Source: Desulfobacterales bacterium (GTDB lineage: Bacteria; Desulfobacterota; Desulfobacteria; Desulfobacterales; JAHEIW01). From it: a DNA stretch of 58,373 nucleotides. Shown piece after piece: positions 8,884 to 16,106 of the stretch (positions are counted from its first letter, which is position 1; each line of letters begins with the position of its first letter). The DNA is taken from positions 1 through 58,373 of the forward strand of contig JAQYWI010000008.1 of assembly GCA_030145015.1 (NCBI GenBank), given 5' to 3'. The position numbers and the translations under genes are program-made. The notes beneath the pieces were generated by a model. The model was given only the letters and a program-made list of their open reading frames with translations. It ran no database searches and was not told the origin of the DNA.

Positions 8884-10149
8884 TCAATAATTAAGATTCA
8901 GCACGGGGCTGATCTTACCGGATTTTAGATAATCAAAAATGATGTCCTGAGTCAGGACGATATCATGTTCAATGGCATGGATGCTGACATTATCAATGCC
9001 TTTGTAACGATTACTTTTTTCCATGAAATATCTGTTTTCTTTTACAAGACCAAAAGTTCTTTCGATTCCGGTTCTAAAAGGCTTTAGCTTTTTATAGATC
9101 AAGCTGTGGGGTACGGCAGGGCCAAATTTCCGATACCCGTTTTTAAAGTAAGTGTATTTACTATAACCAAGCTTTAATTGCTCTTTGATATAATCGCATG
9201 CGAACAGCAAGGGTTGTTTGGATTTTTTGCAGACTTTAAAACAAGCATATCGTGTCCTTTTGCGCTGATAGTCAATTACTTTTGTTTTCATGGCAAATCC
9301 CCATGGGCACAGGGGATAGCCATCTTTGTTGAATCCCTTTGGATAGACCATCTTCTTTCTTATGATAACTGCAATGATTCCAAAGAACTCGTAGATGTCA
9401 TGATGGATTTCTTCGGTATCATAGCCTCTGTCTAGTATAATGTAAGAAAACTCAAGCTTCGGATAACGATCGACAAGTTCTTCAATCAGATAAAGGATAA
9501 TATCCTGATCACTTATATTAGCAGGTGACAAAAGAGTTATCAGAGGCACACCGCTAATAGTTCTCAAACTGTGGGCCTTATGACCCACGGCGTATTTATG
9601 TTTGTGATGGCCTTTGCCTGAAAAAGCAACGCTGTCATCTGTAAAATGCCAGTTGCCCAGTTGATCTTTTTCGCCTCTTGTTGATCCGGAAGTGATCAGA
9701 AATGTGGAGTCGGCAACAAGAATAATTCCTTTCTTTCTGTTTTTGGGTAGTTCTTTGATCTCAGGCTTTAATAGCCCTAAGCTGTGAGCCTTACTCACGA
9801 AACGTTTATGAATTTCAACAAAACCCTTGGGACCAAGCCTTTTCCTTAAAGTGTTGAAGCTGTTGTGAGAAGGCTGAATGTCCTGAGTAACAAAACGGTA
9901 AAGATCATTTTTCTTTAAACATTTTGCTAACTGGCGGTCAGATAAAATGCGTTCTCTAATTTTTATGATTCGGGCCAATATCAACGAAGCACCATAGCCT
10001 TTAGGCCCGACACCGGCATAACAGTCAACTACCGGAAAAATACGACTGCTATCAATAGTGCAAAAGTAGTTAAGAAAATCCTTTTCCTCTGCGGTAAGCG
10101 TGCGAATGTCCCTTGAAAGCCCTGGCAGAGGAACTTGAAAATGAACCAT
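8884..10149 (-). CDS. DDE transposase of the insertion sequence
   Basis: Transposase of 421 residues. The N-terminal 130 residues resemble DUF772 (SDRQLAKCLKKNDLYRFV then PSHNSFNTLRKRLG). The catalytic acidic triad is visible: Asp in ILVADSTFL, Asp in YIILDRGYD and Glu in TGIERTFGLVKENR. The start is ATG 10149 (MVHFQVPLPG), preceded by AAGGAGC at good spacing; an in-frame TTG upstream is less likely. The stop lies within 10 bp of the left inverted repeat. The frame is intact, so the element may still be active. Confidence 0.93.
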   Translation of the reverse strand: MVHFQVPLPGLSRDIRTLTAEEKDFLNYFCTIDSSRIFPVVDCYAGVGPKGYGASLILARIIKIRERILSDRQLAKCLKKNDLYRFVTQDIQPSHNSFNTLRKRLGPKGFVEIHKRFVSKAHSLGLLKPEIKELPKNRKKGIILVADSTFLITSGSTRGEKDQLGNWHFTDDSVAFSGKGHHKHKYAVGHKAHSLRTISGVPLITLLSPANISDQDIILYLIEELVDRYPKLEFSYIILDRGYDTEEIHHDIYEFFGIIAVIIRKKMVYPKGFNKDGYPLCPWGFAMKTKVIDYQRKRTRYACFKVCKKSKQPLLFACDYIKEQLKLGYSKYTYFKNGYRKFGPAVPHSLIYKKLKPFRTGIERTFGLVKENRYFMEKSNRYKGIDNVSIHAIEHDIVLTQDIIFDYLKSGKISPVLNLNY

Positions 10150-10269
10150 GGTTATGCTCCTTGTGTTCAATACTGGTGTTCAATACTGAAAAAGAGCATA
10201 AACCATTTGATAATTAAAGAAATATTATAAAATAAGCCCTAATTTCAAAGATCAGCAGCCATTAATTTT

Positions 10270-10377
10270 TGGGGATAACTTGGCCAATCAGATCTACATT
10301 TATGGGGATAACTTTTTTCAAAATACTGGGTTTCCGGCCGATGACCCTCTGCAAATGCACTATTTTGGGGATAACTT
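10270..10377. repeat. Three phased TGGGGATAACTT repeats inside the IS
   Basis: Identical 12-mers lie at 10270-10281, 10303-10314 and 10366-10377, in the region upstream of the transposase start. Offsets are 33 and 63 bp, close to three and six helical turns. On the other strand they read AAGTTATCCCCA, one base from a DnaA box. Binding by transposase or a host protein is possible. Confidence 0.6.
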
Positions 10378-10436
10378 TGATTTTATATGATTATATCTAA
10401 TTGTTATTATTAATAAAATAAGTATTGAACAGGCTC

Positions 10437-10836
10437 GAATAGAGTAAGTTATCAACAAAATGTATCTGCTTGAAATTTAAATATAAAAAATCATCTGAAT
10501 CGAGAAGATATTTAGATTCAGCTGCTTATGCCAGGGTATATTATTTTTAAGTATTTTAGTTAGATCCGGAGTTATCAACAGGTTATGAACAATTCTGGCT
10601 ACAAAGCCAAACTTTCGAAAACGTCCATTTTTTATAATTTTCTAACGGAATAAAAAATGTTAGACCCGATAATGAGAGGCTAAATTTACGGCAGGCGTTC
10701 TTAAAAAAAAGCGCCGGAACAACGCTTCCGGCGCTGGTTTAAACATACTCGAGCAAAAATGATACGCATTCAATCTTAATTTTTGAAGGCCAATGCAAGG
10801 TGCAAGTCTAAATTCGCCATTTACACCTTGGTAGAA
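10437..10836. other. AT-rich spacer with two TTATCAACA words
   Basis: Apart from the terminator at 10702, no gene is seen. TTATCAACA (one mismatch to a DnaA box) occurs at 10449-10457 and 10572-10580, the second followed by GGTTATGAAC. This is too little to call an origin. Confidence 0.4.
10702..10736 (-). terminator. Rho-independent terminator of the miaB-DUF151 unit
   Basis: A perfect 10-bp stem AGCGCCGGAA/TTCCGGCGCT (10710-10719 and 10726-10735) has a six-base loop. On the minus strand it is followed by a run of Ts (As at 10703-10710 on the plus strand). It lies about 100 bp after the DUF151 stop. Confidence 0.88.
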
Positions 10837-11334
10837 CTAAATCTTGAATTTGCCGAAATCTTCCGGCGAAAGGTTTTCCAGATAGTCAGCCCACTTTTTA
10901 CCCTCTTCGCTGGTATCTAACACCTCTGCTTCACCGTCCCCCATTTTCGATTTTTGCATGACCTCATCCGCCACATAAATAGGGGCGTCATATCGAAGCG
11001 CCAGGGCAATCGCATCGCTGGGACGCGCATCCATTTCAAAATTTCCATCCTTGGAAATAAAATGAATTTTCGCGTAAAACGTGTTGTCTTTTAAATCACA
11101 TACTTCAATTTTTGAGATCGATATATTTAAGCGTTCTGTGAAGTTTTTAAAAAGATCGTGCGTCATCGGACGTTCGTATTTAATATTTTGGAGGGCCGAT
11201 GCAATTGAAGTTGCTTCCAACAATCCGATCCAAATCGGAACGGCCTGGTCGCTTTCTTCCGATTTCAATATGATAATCGGCGTGTTCGAGGCCGGATCCA
11301 TTGTCAAACCCGCTATGCTCACCTTATGCAGCAT
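10837..11334 (-). CDS. DUF151 bifunctional-nuclease-family protein
   Basis: Protein of 165 residues of the DUF151/BFN family (RNase and DNase activity was reported for plant members; bacterial roles are unclear). Family features visible: a VPIWIG segment after SEEDQA-like residues, and DARPSDAIALALR near 108-120. The start is ATG 11334 (MLHKVSIAG), with AAAGGAG nine bases upstream. An in-frame TTG nine bases earlier lacks that spacing. It overlaps the end of miaB by 11 bp, indicating translational coupling, and is followed by a strong terminator. Confidence 0.88.
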   Translation of the reverse strand: MLHKVSIAGLTMDPASNTPIIILKSEESDQAVPIWIGLLEATSIASALQNIKYERPMTHDLFKNFTERLNISISKIEVCDLKDNTFYAKIHFISKDGNFEMDARPSDAIALALRYDAPIYVADEVMQKSKMGDGEAEVLDTSEEGKKWADYLENLSPEDFGKFKI

Positions 11335-12742
11335 AATTTCCAACTCCTTTCAACCCTCCCGCTGAGGGCTCGGCGCTTATCGCTTTTCCAAACAGTGAAT
11401 GCGAAAAGGCTTTATCAATACGGACACCAATCAATTGGCCGGCTATGCTTTGATTGGTGGCCGGATGTCCATCCAGAAAAAAATTGACTATCTTGTTCGA
11501 AGATGTGCGACCCGTCCACTGCAACGCTTGGTTGGCGGCATCCGGTTGGCCGGATACTTGCTTTTTGCTCAAACCATCGGTCAGAATCCACTGGGTGGAA
11601 CCGACCAGGACCTTATTTTTTCTTCTTGTAAATTTCTCCTGTAAATCCAGGAGGGTCTGCAGCCGTTCTCTCTTTAGCTGATCGGAAATCTTATGAGGCA
11701 GTTTAACAGACGGGGCCCGGGGACGATCAGAATACTGAAAGGCAAATAGTCCGTCAAATTCCACCGTTTTTATAAGTTCCAACGTTTTTGCAAAATCTGC
11801 CTCTGTTTCTCCCGGGAATCCGACAATCATATCCGATGTGATCGCTATCCCGGTACAAGTATCCCGTAGTTTCGCCACTTTGTCAAGATACTGCTCCATG
11901 GTGTATTTGCGGTTCATGCGCTTTAATATCCTGTTTGAACCTGACTGAACCGGCAGATGAATATGGGGACACAATTTATCAAGATCTCTGAAAGCCGTTA
12001 TAAGGTCCGGGCTTAAATCCTTAGGATGAGATGTGGTAAATCGAATTCTTAAAAGCCCTTCGATCTCATTTATTCGTGCTAAAAGCTCAGGAAATGTGCA
12101 TAAGCTCTGTTTTTTACCATAACTGTTTACATTTTGCCCCAGCAGGGTGACTTCTTTTACACCGTTTTCAACCAGCACACCGATTTCTCGAATGATGCTT
12201 TCCGGCTCACGACTGGTTTCTCTTCCACGGACGAAAGGAACCACGCAGTAAGCGCAATAGTTGTCACAACCCCGCATGATGGTAACGAATTTGGAGACCT
12301 GGCTTTCAGTCCGGGGTCCGACAAGAATTTCAGGGATATCCGGGACTTCATCCATATCAACATCAACTATCCGGCATCGCCTGGCTTCGATTTGTTCAAC
12401 AAGGCGCGGGAGCCTGTCAATCGCCTGGGTGCCAAAAACAAGGTCAATGGAGGGCACGCGTTCCAAAATTTTTTCGCCCTCCTGCTGAGCCACACAGCCA
12501 CCGACCCCGATAATCAGCCGTCTTTTATTGCGCTTCATCCTTGCAAGTCGGCCCAATAGGCTAAAGGCTTTTTGTTCGGCCTTGGCCCGGACAGCACAGG
12601 TATTAATGATAATCAAATCGGCCCTATCCATCGTAGCGGTTTGTTCATATCCTAAAGGTGCCAGCCGCATGGCGATTTGCTCCGAATCATATACATTCAT
12701 CTGGCAGCCGATTGTATGTAGATAAAGATACTTCGTATTCAT
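11324..12742 (-). CDS. miaB: tRNA-2-methylthio-N6-dimethylallyladenosine synthase MiaB
   Basis: Radical-SAM methylthiotransferase that adds a methylthio group to position 37 of tRNAs reading UNN codons. It is 472 residues. The N-terminal UPF0004 domain carries the auxiliary cluster cysteines C13, C49 and C83. The radical-SAM motif CDNYCAYC gives C159, C163 and C166. A C-terminal TRAM-type RNA-binding region follows (KVLVGSTQWILTDGLSKK...). It lies 16 bp after the DUF4911 gene and overlaps DUF151, so the three form one transcription unit. No strong ribosome-binding site precedes its ATG, which fits coupling to the upstream gene. Confidence 0.95.
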   Translation of the reverse strand: MNTKYLYLHTIGCQMNVYDSEQIAMRLAPLGYEQTATMDRADLIIINTCAVRAKAEQKAFSLLGRLARMKRNKRRLIIGVGGCVAQQEGEKILERVPSIDLVFGTQAIDRLPRLVEQIEARRCRIVDVDMDEVPDIPEILVGPRTESQVSKFVTIMRGCDNYCAYCVVPFVRGRETSREPESIIREIGVLVENGVKEVTLLGQNVNSYGKKQSLCTFPELLARINEIEGLLRIRFTTSHPKDLSPDLITAFRDLDKLCPHIHLPVQSGSNRILKRMNRKYTMEQYLDKVAKLRDTCTGIAITSDMIVGFPGETEADFAKTLELIKTVEFDGLFAFQYSDRPRAPSVKLPHKISDQLKRERLQTLLDLQEKFTRRKNKVLVGSTQWILTDGLSKKQVSGQPDAANQALQWTGRTSSNKIVNFFLDGHPATNQSIAGQLIGVRIDKAFSHSLFGKAISAEPSAGGLKGVGNYAA

Positions 12743-12758
12743 TAGATCATTTTTAATT

Positions 12759-12977
12759 TTAGCTCATTTGTTCTGGTTCAATCAGGATGTCTTTTTTTAG
12801 ATCCTGTAAAATTTCCGCGAACTGTTTTTCGCAGCCGGGTGCGATGTGAAATGTGATGATCCCCCGAATGGCATCCTCGGTTTTTAGCATAGCAATACCA
12901 TCATAGGCTTCCAAAATAAATTTTAGAAAAGCGATTTCTCTGCGATCCACCCGGTATTGCTTTTTTACTGATTTCAA
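12759..12977 (-). CDS. DUF4911 small protein upstream of miaB
   Basis: A 72-residue protein resembling DUF4911, a small alpha-beta domain often encoded beside miaB in Desulfobacterota (from memory). It has the pattern VDRREIAFLKFILEAYDGIAML followed by ITFHIAPGCEKQFAEIL. The only in-frame start near the conserved part is TTG 12977. The function is unknown; a link to tRNA modification or translation is inferred only from position. Confidence 0.72.
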   Translation of the reverse strand: MKSVKKQYRVDRREIAFLKFILEAYDGIAMLKTEDAIRGIITFHIAPGCEKQFAEILQDLKKDILIEPEQMS

Positions 12978-13028
12978 AATTTCTTTGTTGTCACAAAACG
13001 ATTCGGTAAATGTGTGTAAAAACCAATT

Positions 13029-13262
13029 AGTGCCTAGCGTGCCTAAAGTGATCTAAAGTGACTAAAGTTGATGAATTCTACCCGTCGAGAGCCTCCCTTC
13101 GAGAGCCTCCCTTCGAGAGCCTCAGGGTCTAACGACAGGGTCTAACGGCAGGGTCTAACGACTGGGTCGAACGATCATTTTTATAAAAGATGGAGCAAAG
13201 CGACTCCATAACTTTAGGCACTTTAGCTCATTTTAGTTCATTTTAGGCACTTTTTAGTATAT
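13029..13262 (+). repeat. Family-1 repeat: GCCTAAA-arm element with conserved core (copy 1)
   Basis: The left arm iterates GTGCCTAAAGTGATCTAAAGT. The right arm iterates ACTTTAGGCACTTTAGCTCAT, its approximate reverse complement. Between them are GATGAATTCT and the core TATAAAAGATGGAGC...CCATAACTTTAGGCA, including an ATGGAG/CTCCAT hairpin. This copy also holds a tandem insert at 13086-13175. Related copies lie at 24296, 25848 (reversed) and 40668. Confidence 0.85.
13086..13175. repeat. Tandem 14-mer and 13-mer array inside the repeat
   Basis: CGAGAGCCTCCCTT occurs at 13086 and 13100, with a partial third unit at 13114. Then AGGGTCTAACGAC-type 13-mers start at 13124, 13137, 13150 and 13163. Read in reverse, the words resemble the CGTTCGACCCTGAG words at 19695-19760. 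Confidence 0.8.
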
Positions 13263-13429
13263 TAAACTTTCTCACTGCTGAGCTTATAAATGACTCTTAA
13301 CACAGCTCGAAGGCCTTCAAAGACGGCATAGAAAGTATAACCACATCTGCATTATTTGCAATAAAAAACGCCTGCGCGTTTGATCAGTTTTAGGTTGTCC
13401 AATTTGTTATGATACGGTATAGGCCGTCA

Positions 13430-15148
13430 ATGGAAAAAAAATGGCAAATACTGAAGCCGGACGCCGAGGCCGTAAACAAGTTGAGTGCTCAATTGCATTG
13501 CCATCCGATCACTGCGACCATTCTTGTCAACCGCAACCTGACATCTGCCCGGGAGGCCTCAAGCTTTGTCACCTCCCCTTTGAGCGAGATTCGCACCCCA
13601 TTCAGCCTGAAAGACATGGATGTTGCGGTTGAACGTATTTACCGCGCGATTATAGCTAACGAAAATATCTTAATATTTGGCGACTACGATGTTGACGGCA
13701 TCACCGCCACGGCCGTCCTTTTGGATTTTTTGCGGGGAATCGGAGCCAAAGTGACCGCCTATATCCCCCATCGAATAAAAGAAGGATACAGCCTGCAAAC
13801 CCATCATATCAGTGACTACGCCCTGCCCAACCGGATACAGCTGATTATCACCGCCGATTGCGGTTCCGGCAGTCATGACGCCGTCATTGCAGCCCGCAAT
13901 TCTGGAATCGATGTGATTGTTACCGATCATCATTTGATCTCTGAAAAAATCCCTCCGGCTGTGGCCGTTCTTAATCCAAAACGTCATGATTGCCAGTCGG
14001 GCATGGAAATGATGGCCGGCGTAGGTATGGCTTTTTCACTCGTGGTCGCTTTGCGGAAATACTTGCGGGATCAAAATTTTTGGAAAGACCGACCGGAGCC
14101 GAATCTCAAAAATTTTTGCGATCTCGTCGCCCTGGGTACCATCGCTGATATGGTCCCCCTTGTTGAAGAGAATCGTATTTTTTCAAAAGTAGGGCTTGAC
14201 CTCATAAATTCCACCACACGACCCGGTTTAAGCGCTCTTCGAAAGGTGGCCGGTATCGCGAACCAGCCGACGGATGCCGAGGATATTGCCTTCAGACTGG
14301 CGCCACGATTAAATGCTGCCGGACGCATGGATCATGCCTCCATCGCATTGAAGTTGCTTACCACTGCTAACAATGCCACGGCCCAAAAACTGGCCGAATC
14401 TCTAGATGGATTGAACGATCAGCGCCAGAAACAGGAACGTTTGATCCTCGACGGCATTCTTGCGGATTTTAAGCACCACCCGGACCGCCTCAAAAAAAAG
14501 GCCCTGGTATGCTGGCATCCCGAGTGGCATCAGGGCGTTCTTGGAATTGTGGCATCCCGCATTACGGAAAAGTATTTTAAGCCGGTCGTCCTGATTGCCG
14601 TTAGAGACGAATTGGGTAAAGGGTCAGCCAGAAGCATCCCCGGCCTGGATTTATTCAAGGCACTGCACGCCTGTCAGCACTGCCTGGAAGATTTTGGCGG
14701 CCATTCGATGGCGGCCGGATTGACCATCCGAAGCCAAAATTTAGCGGAATTTCAACACACGTTTGAGAAGACTGTTGCCAAAATGACGGGACCCGACGAT
14801 TCGATACCCCAACTGAGCATTGATGCCGAAATCAAATTCACCGACATATCGGAAATCCTGATCAATGAGATCGAAGCCTTAAGCCCCTTTGGTATCGCAA
14901 ACCCGGAACCCGTACTTATGACTCGAAACGTTAAGGTGGTATCCTCAAAAATTGTGGGAAGAAATCACCGTAAAATGCTGCTGGCTCAGGACTCCGACCG
15001 TGCGCACAAACCCGTCCATGCAATCCGTTTCAATGCCGAGGGCCGGATGAAGACAGAGTCGGCGTTTAGCCGCATCGCTTTTCGGCTGCGGTGGAATCGC
15101 TGGAATGCAAATAAAACAATTCAGCTGATGATCGAGGATGCGGAATAA
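13430..15148 (+). CDS. recJ: Single-stranded-DNA-specific exonuclease RecJ
   Basis: 5'-3' ssDNA exonuclease of recombination and mismatch repair, about 572 residues. DHH-family motifs: GDYDVDGITATAVL near 85-98 (motif I), DCGSG near 143, and VTDHHL (the DHH motif) near 164. ALGTIADMVP follows, then RLNAAGRMDHA. The DHHA1 domain carries GGHSMAAG, and a C-terminal OB-fold follows (LSIDAEIKFTDI). I prefer ATG 13430 (MEKKWQIL) because RecJ proteins commonly start at this point; an in-frame ATG at 13409 is possible. It is preceded by a long repeat-filled spacer (12978-13429) and followed by another word repeat. Confidence 0.95.
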   Translation: MEKKWQILKPDAEAVNKLSAQLHCHPITATILVNRNLTSAREASSFVTSPLSEIRTPFSLKDMDVAVERIYRAIIANENILIFGDYDVDGITATAVLLDFLRGIGAKVTAYIPHRIKEGYSLQTHHISDYALPNRIQLIITADCGSGSHDAVIAARNSGIDVIVTDHHLISEKIPPAVAVLNPKRHDCQSGMEMMAGVGMAFSLVVALRKYLRDQNFWKDRPEPNLKNFCDLVALGTIADMVPLVEENRIFSKVGLDLINSTTRPGLSALRKVAGIANQPTDAEDIAFRLAPRLNAAGRMDHASIALKLLTTANNATAQKLAESLDGLNDQRQKQERLILDGILADFKHHPDRLKKKALVCWHPEWHQGVLGIVASRITEKYFKPVVLIAVRDELGKGSARSIPGLDLFKALHACQHCLEDFGGHSMAAGLTIRSQNLAEFQHTFEKTVAKMTGPDDSIPQLSIDAEIKFTDISEILINEIEALSPFGIANPEPVLMTRNVKVVSSKIVGRNHRKMLLAQDSDRAHKPVHAIRFNAEGRMKTESAFSRIAFRLRWNRWNANKTIQLMIEDAE

Positions 15149-15254
15149 TGTCAGAGGTCGGTAAACAGATGACAGAGGTCAGATGACAGAAGACAGATGG
15201 CAAGAACTGGAGAATGAAGCACTTTTTCTGAACTCTGTTTTCTGTCTTCTGGTA
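15149..15254. repeat. Quasi-palindrome of GACAGAGGTCAG words
   Basis: GTCAGAGGTCGG, GATGACAGAGGTCAG and AGAAGACAGATGG on the left face CTCTGTTTTCTGTCTTCTGG on the right. It lies between the convergent genes recJ and the HDOD gene, where a large hairpin could limit read-through. Confidence 0.6.
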
Positions 15255-15263
15255 CCGCTGCGG

Positions 15264-16106
15264 TCATCCACCGAGAACTTGAGAGTCTTCAAGCAGAACT
15301 TCCAAGCGGGCCAGGTCCACTTCGGATAATTGGAGTTGATGCGCTTCGGGGGTAGCCATAAGAACGATCGATGGGTCTTCGTAAAGAGCGATCCCCTTTT
15401 TATGACACATATGATTGGCCAGCCGAACCAGCACGAGCAAAATGTTATTGCAATCAAAATCTTCCCTATGATGATCTCGTGCGATCTGACAGTATTTTTC
15501 GGGCAGATTCCAGTGATTCAGGAGCAAATTTCCCTGTTCGGTATGCAGATTTTGCATGGCCTCATTCATGAGTATAGTGGACGGCGGATGGTCGATTTCC
15601 CCGGAGCTCTTCATATCATCAATGGCCTTCAGGATAAAAAGCTTGCCCACATCATGAAGCAGTCCGGCAACGAAGGTTTCATGACAGGTCGACTGAAATC
15701 CGGTTTGTTTGGCGAGCCAGCTCGCACCCATCGCGCATCCCACTGAGTGCCGCCAGAGTTTACCCATAATTTTATGCACAACCGGATCCCTGGACTGAAA
15801 ATTATGCTGCAGGGCAACCAGGGTGACGATGTTGGACACCTCTTTGCTGCCCAGCCGGATAATGGCATCTCTGACAGTGGCCACCTGACTGAGGCCTCTA
15901 TAAAATGAGGAATTCGAAACGCGTAAAACCTCTCCGGTAAGCGATTGGTCACTGACAATTGATTTTTCAATCATGCGGGTGTCCGGTTCCGCTTTCGCAA
16001 TCTCTTTCTGAATACGAAGAGCAGTCCCGTTAAACGCCGGTAGCTTAACCCTTTTTGCAGTTATATGGGTGTGGATCATTTCGACCAGAGACCTATCTGT
16101 ATTCAT
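15264..16106 (-). CDS. HDOD domain protein coupled to the GspE-type ATPase
   Basis: Protein of 280 residues that is almost entirely an HDOD domain: VKLPAFNGTALRIQKEI, then VLRVSNSSFYRGLSQVATVRDAI, then FVAGLLHDVGKLFILK, and a second HD-like stretch ARDHHREDFDCN. Its ATG overlaps the stop of the upstream ATPase gene by 4 bp (ATGA), so the pair is translationally coupled. HDOD proteins usually act as non-catalytic signalling platforms. Here the likely partner is the ATPase, suggesting control of a surface or secretion function; this is inference from gene order. Confidence 0.85.
   Translation of the reverse strand: MNTDRSLVEMIHTHITAKRVKLPAFNGTALRIQKEIAKAEPDTRMIEKSIVSDQSLTGEVLRVSNSSFYRGLSQVATVRDAIIRLGSKEVSNIVTLVALQHNFQSRDPVVHKIMGKLWRHSVGCAMGASWLAKQTGFQSTCHETFVAGLLHDVGKLFILKAIDDMKSSGEIDHPPSTILMNEAMQNLHTEQGNLLLNHWNLPEKYCQIARDHHREDFDCNNILLVLVRLANHMCHKKGIALYEDPSIVLMATPEAHQLQLSEVDLARLEVLLEDSQVLGG

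Larger units (their letters stand above)
8876..10436 (-). mobile_element. Complete insertion sequence (DDE transposase), 1561 bp
   Basis: The ends are perfect 14-bp inverted repeats: GAGCCTGTTCAATA at 8876-8889 and its reverse complement at 10423-10436. The 5-bp sequence GAATA flanks both ends (8871-8875 and 10437-10441), a target-site duplication. The single gene inside is intact. It interrupts the spacer between the response regulator and the DUF151 gene. The transposase has a DUF772-like N-terminal region and a DDE core, as in the IS1182/IS5/IS4 superfamilies; I do not assign a named IS. Intact ends and an intact gene suggest recent insertion. Confidence 0.93.

Noticed and set aside
10270..10580. 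Chromosomal replication origin
   Set aside because: DnaA-like words are one mismatch off, three of them belong to a mobile element, and dnaA, dnaN and gidA are not nearby.
12157..12559. Open frames antisense to miaB and similar long antisense frames elsewhere
   Set aside because: They overlap well-supported genes, show no domain and lack ribosome-binding sites.
13086..13175. Possible CRISPR array in the tandem repeats
   Set aside because: Units are 13-14 bp with no unique spacers and no cas genes nearby.
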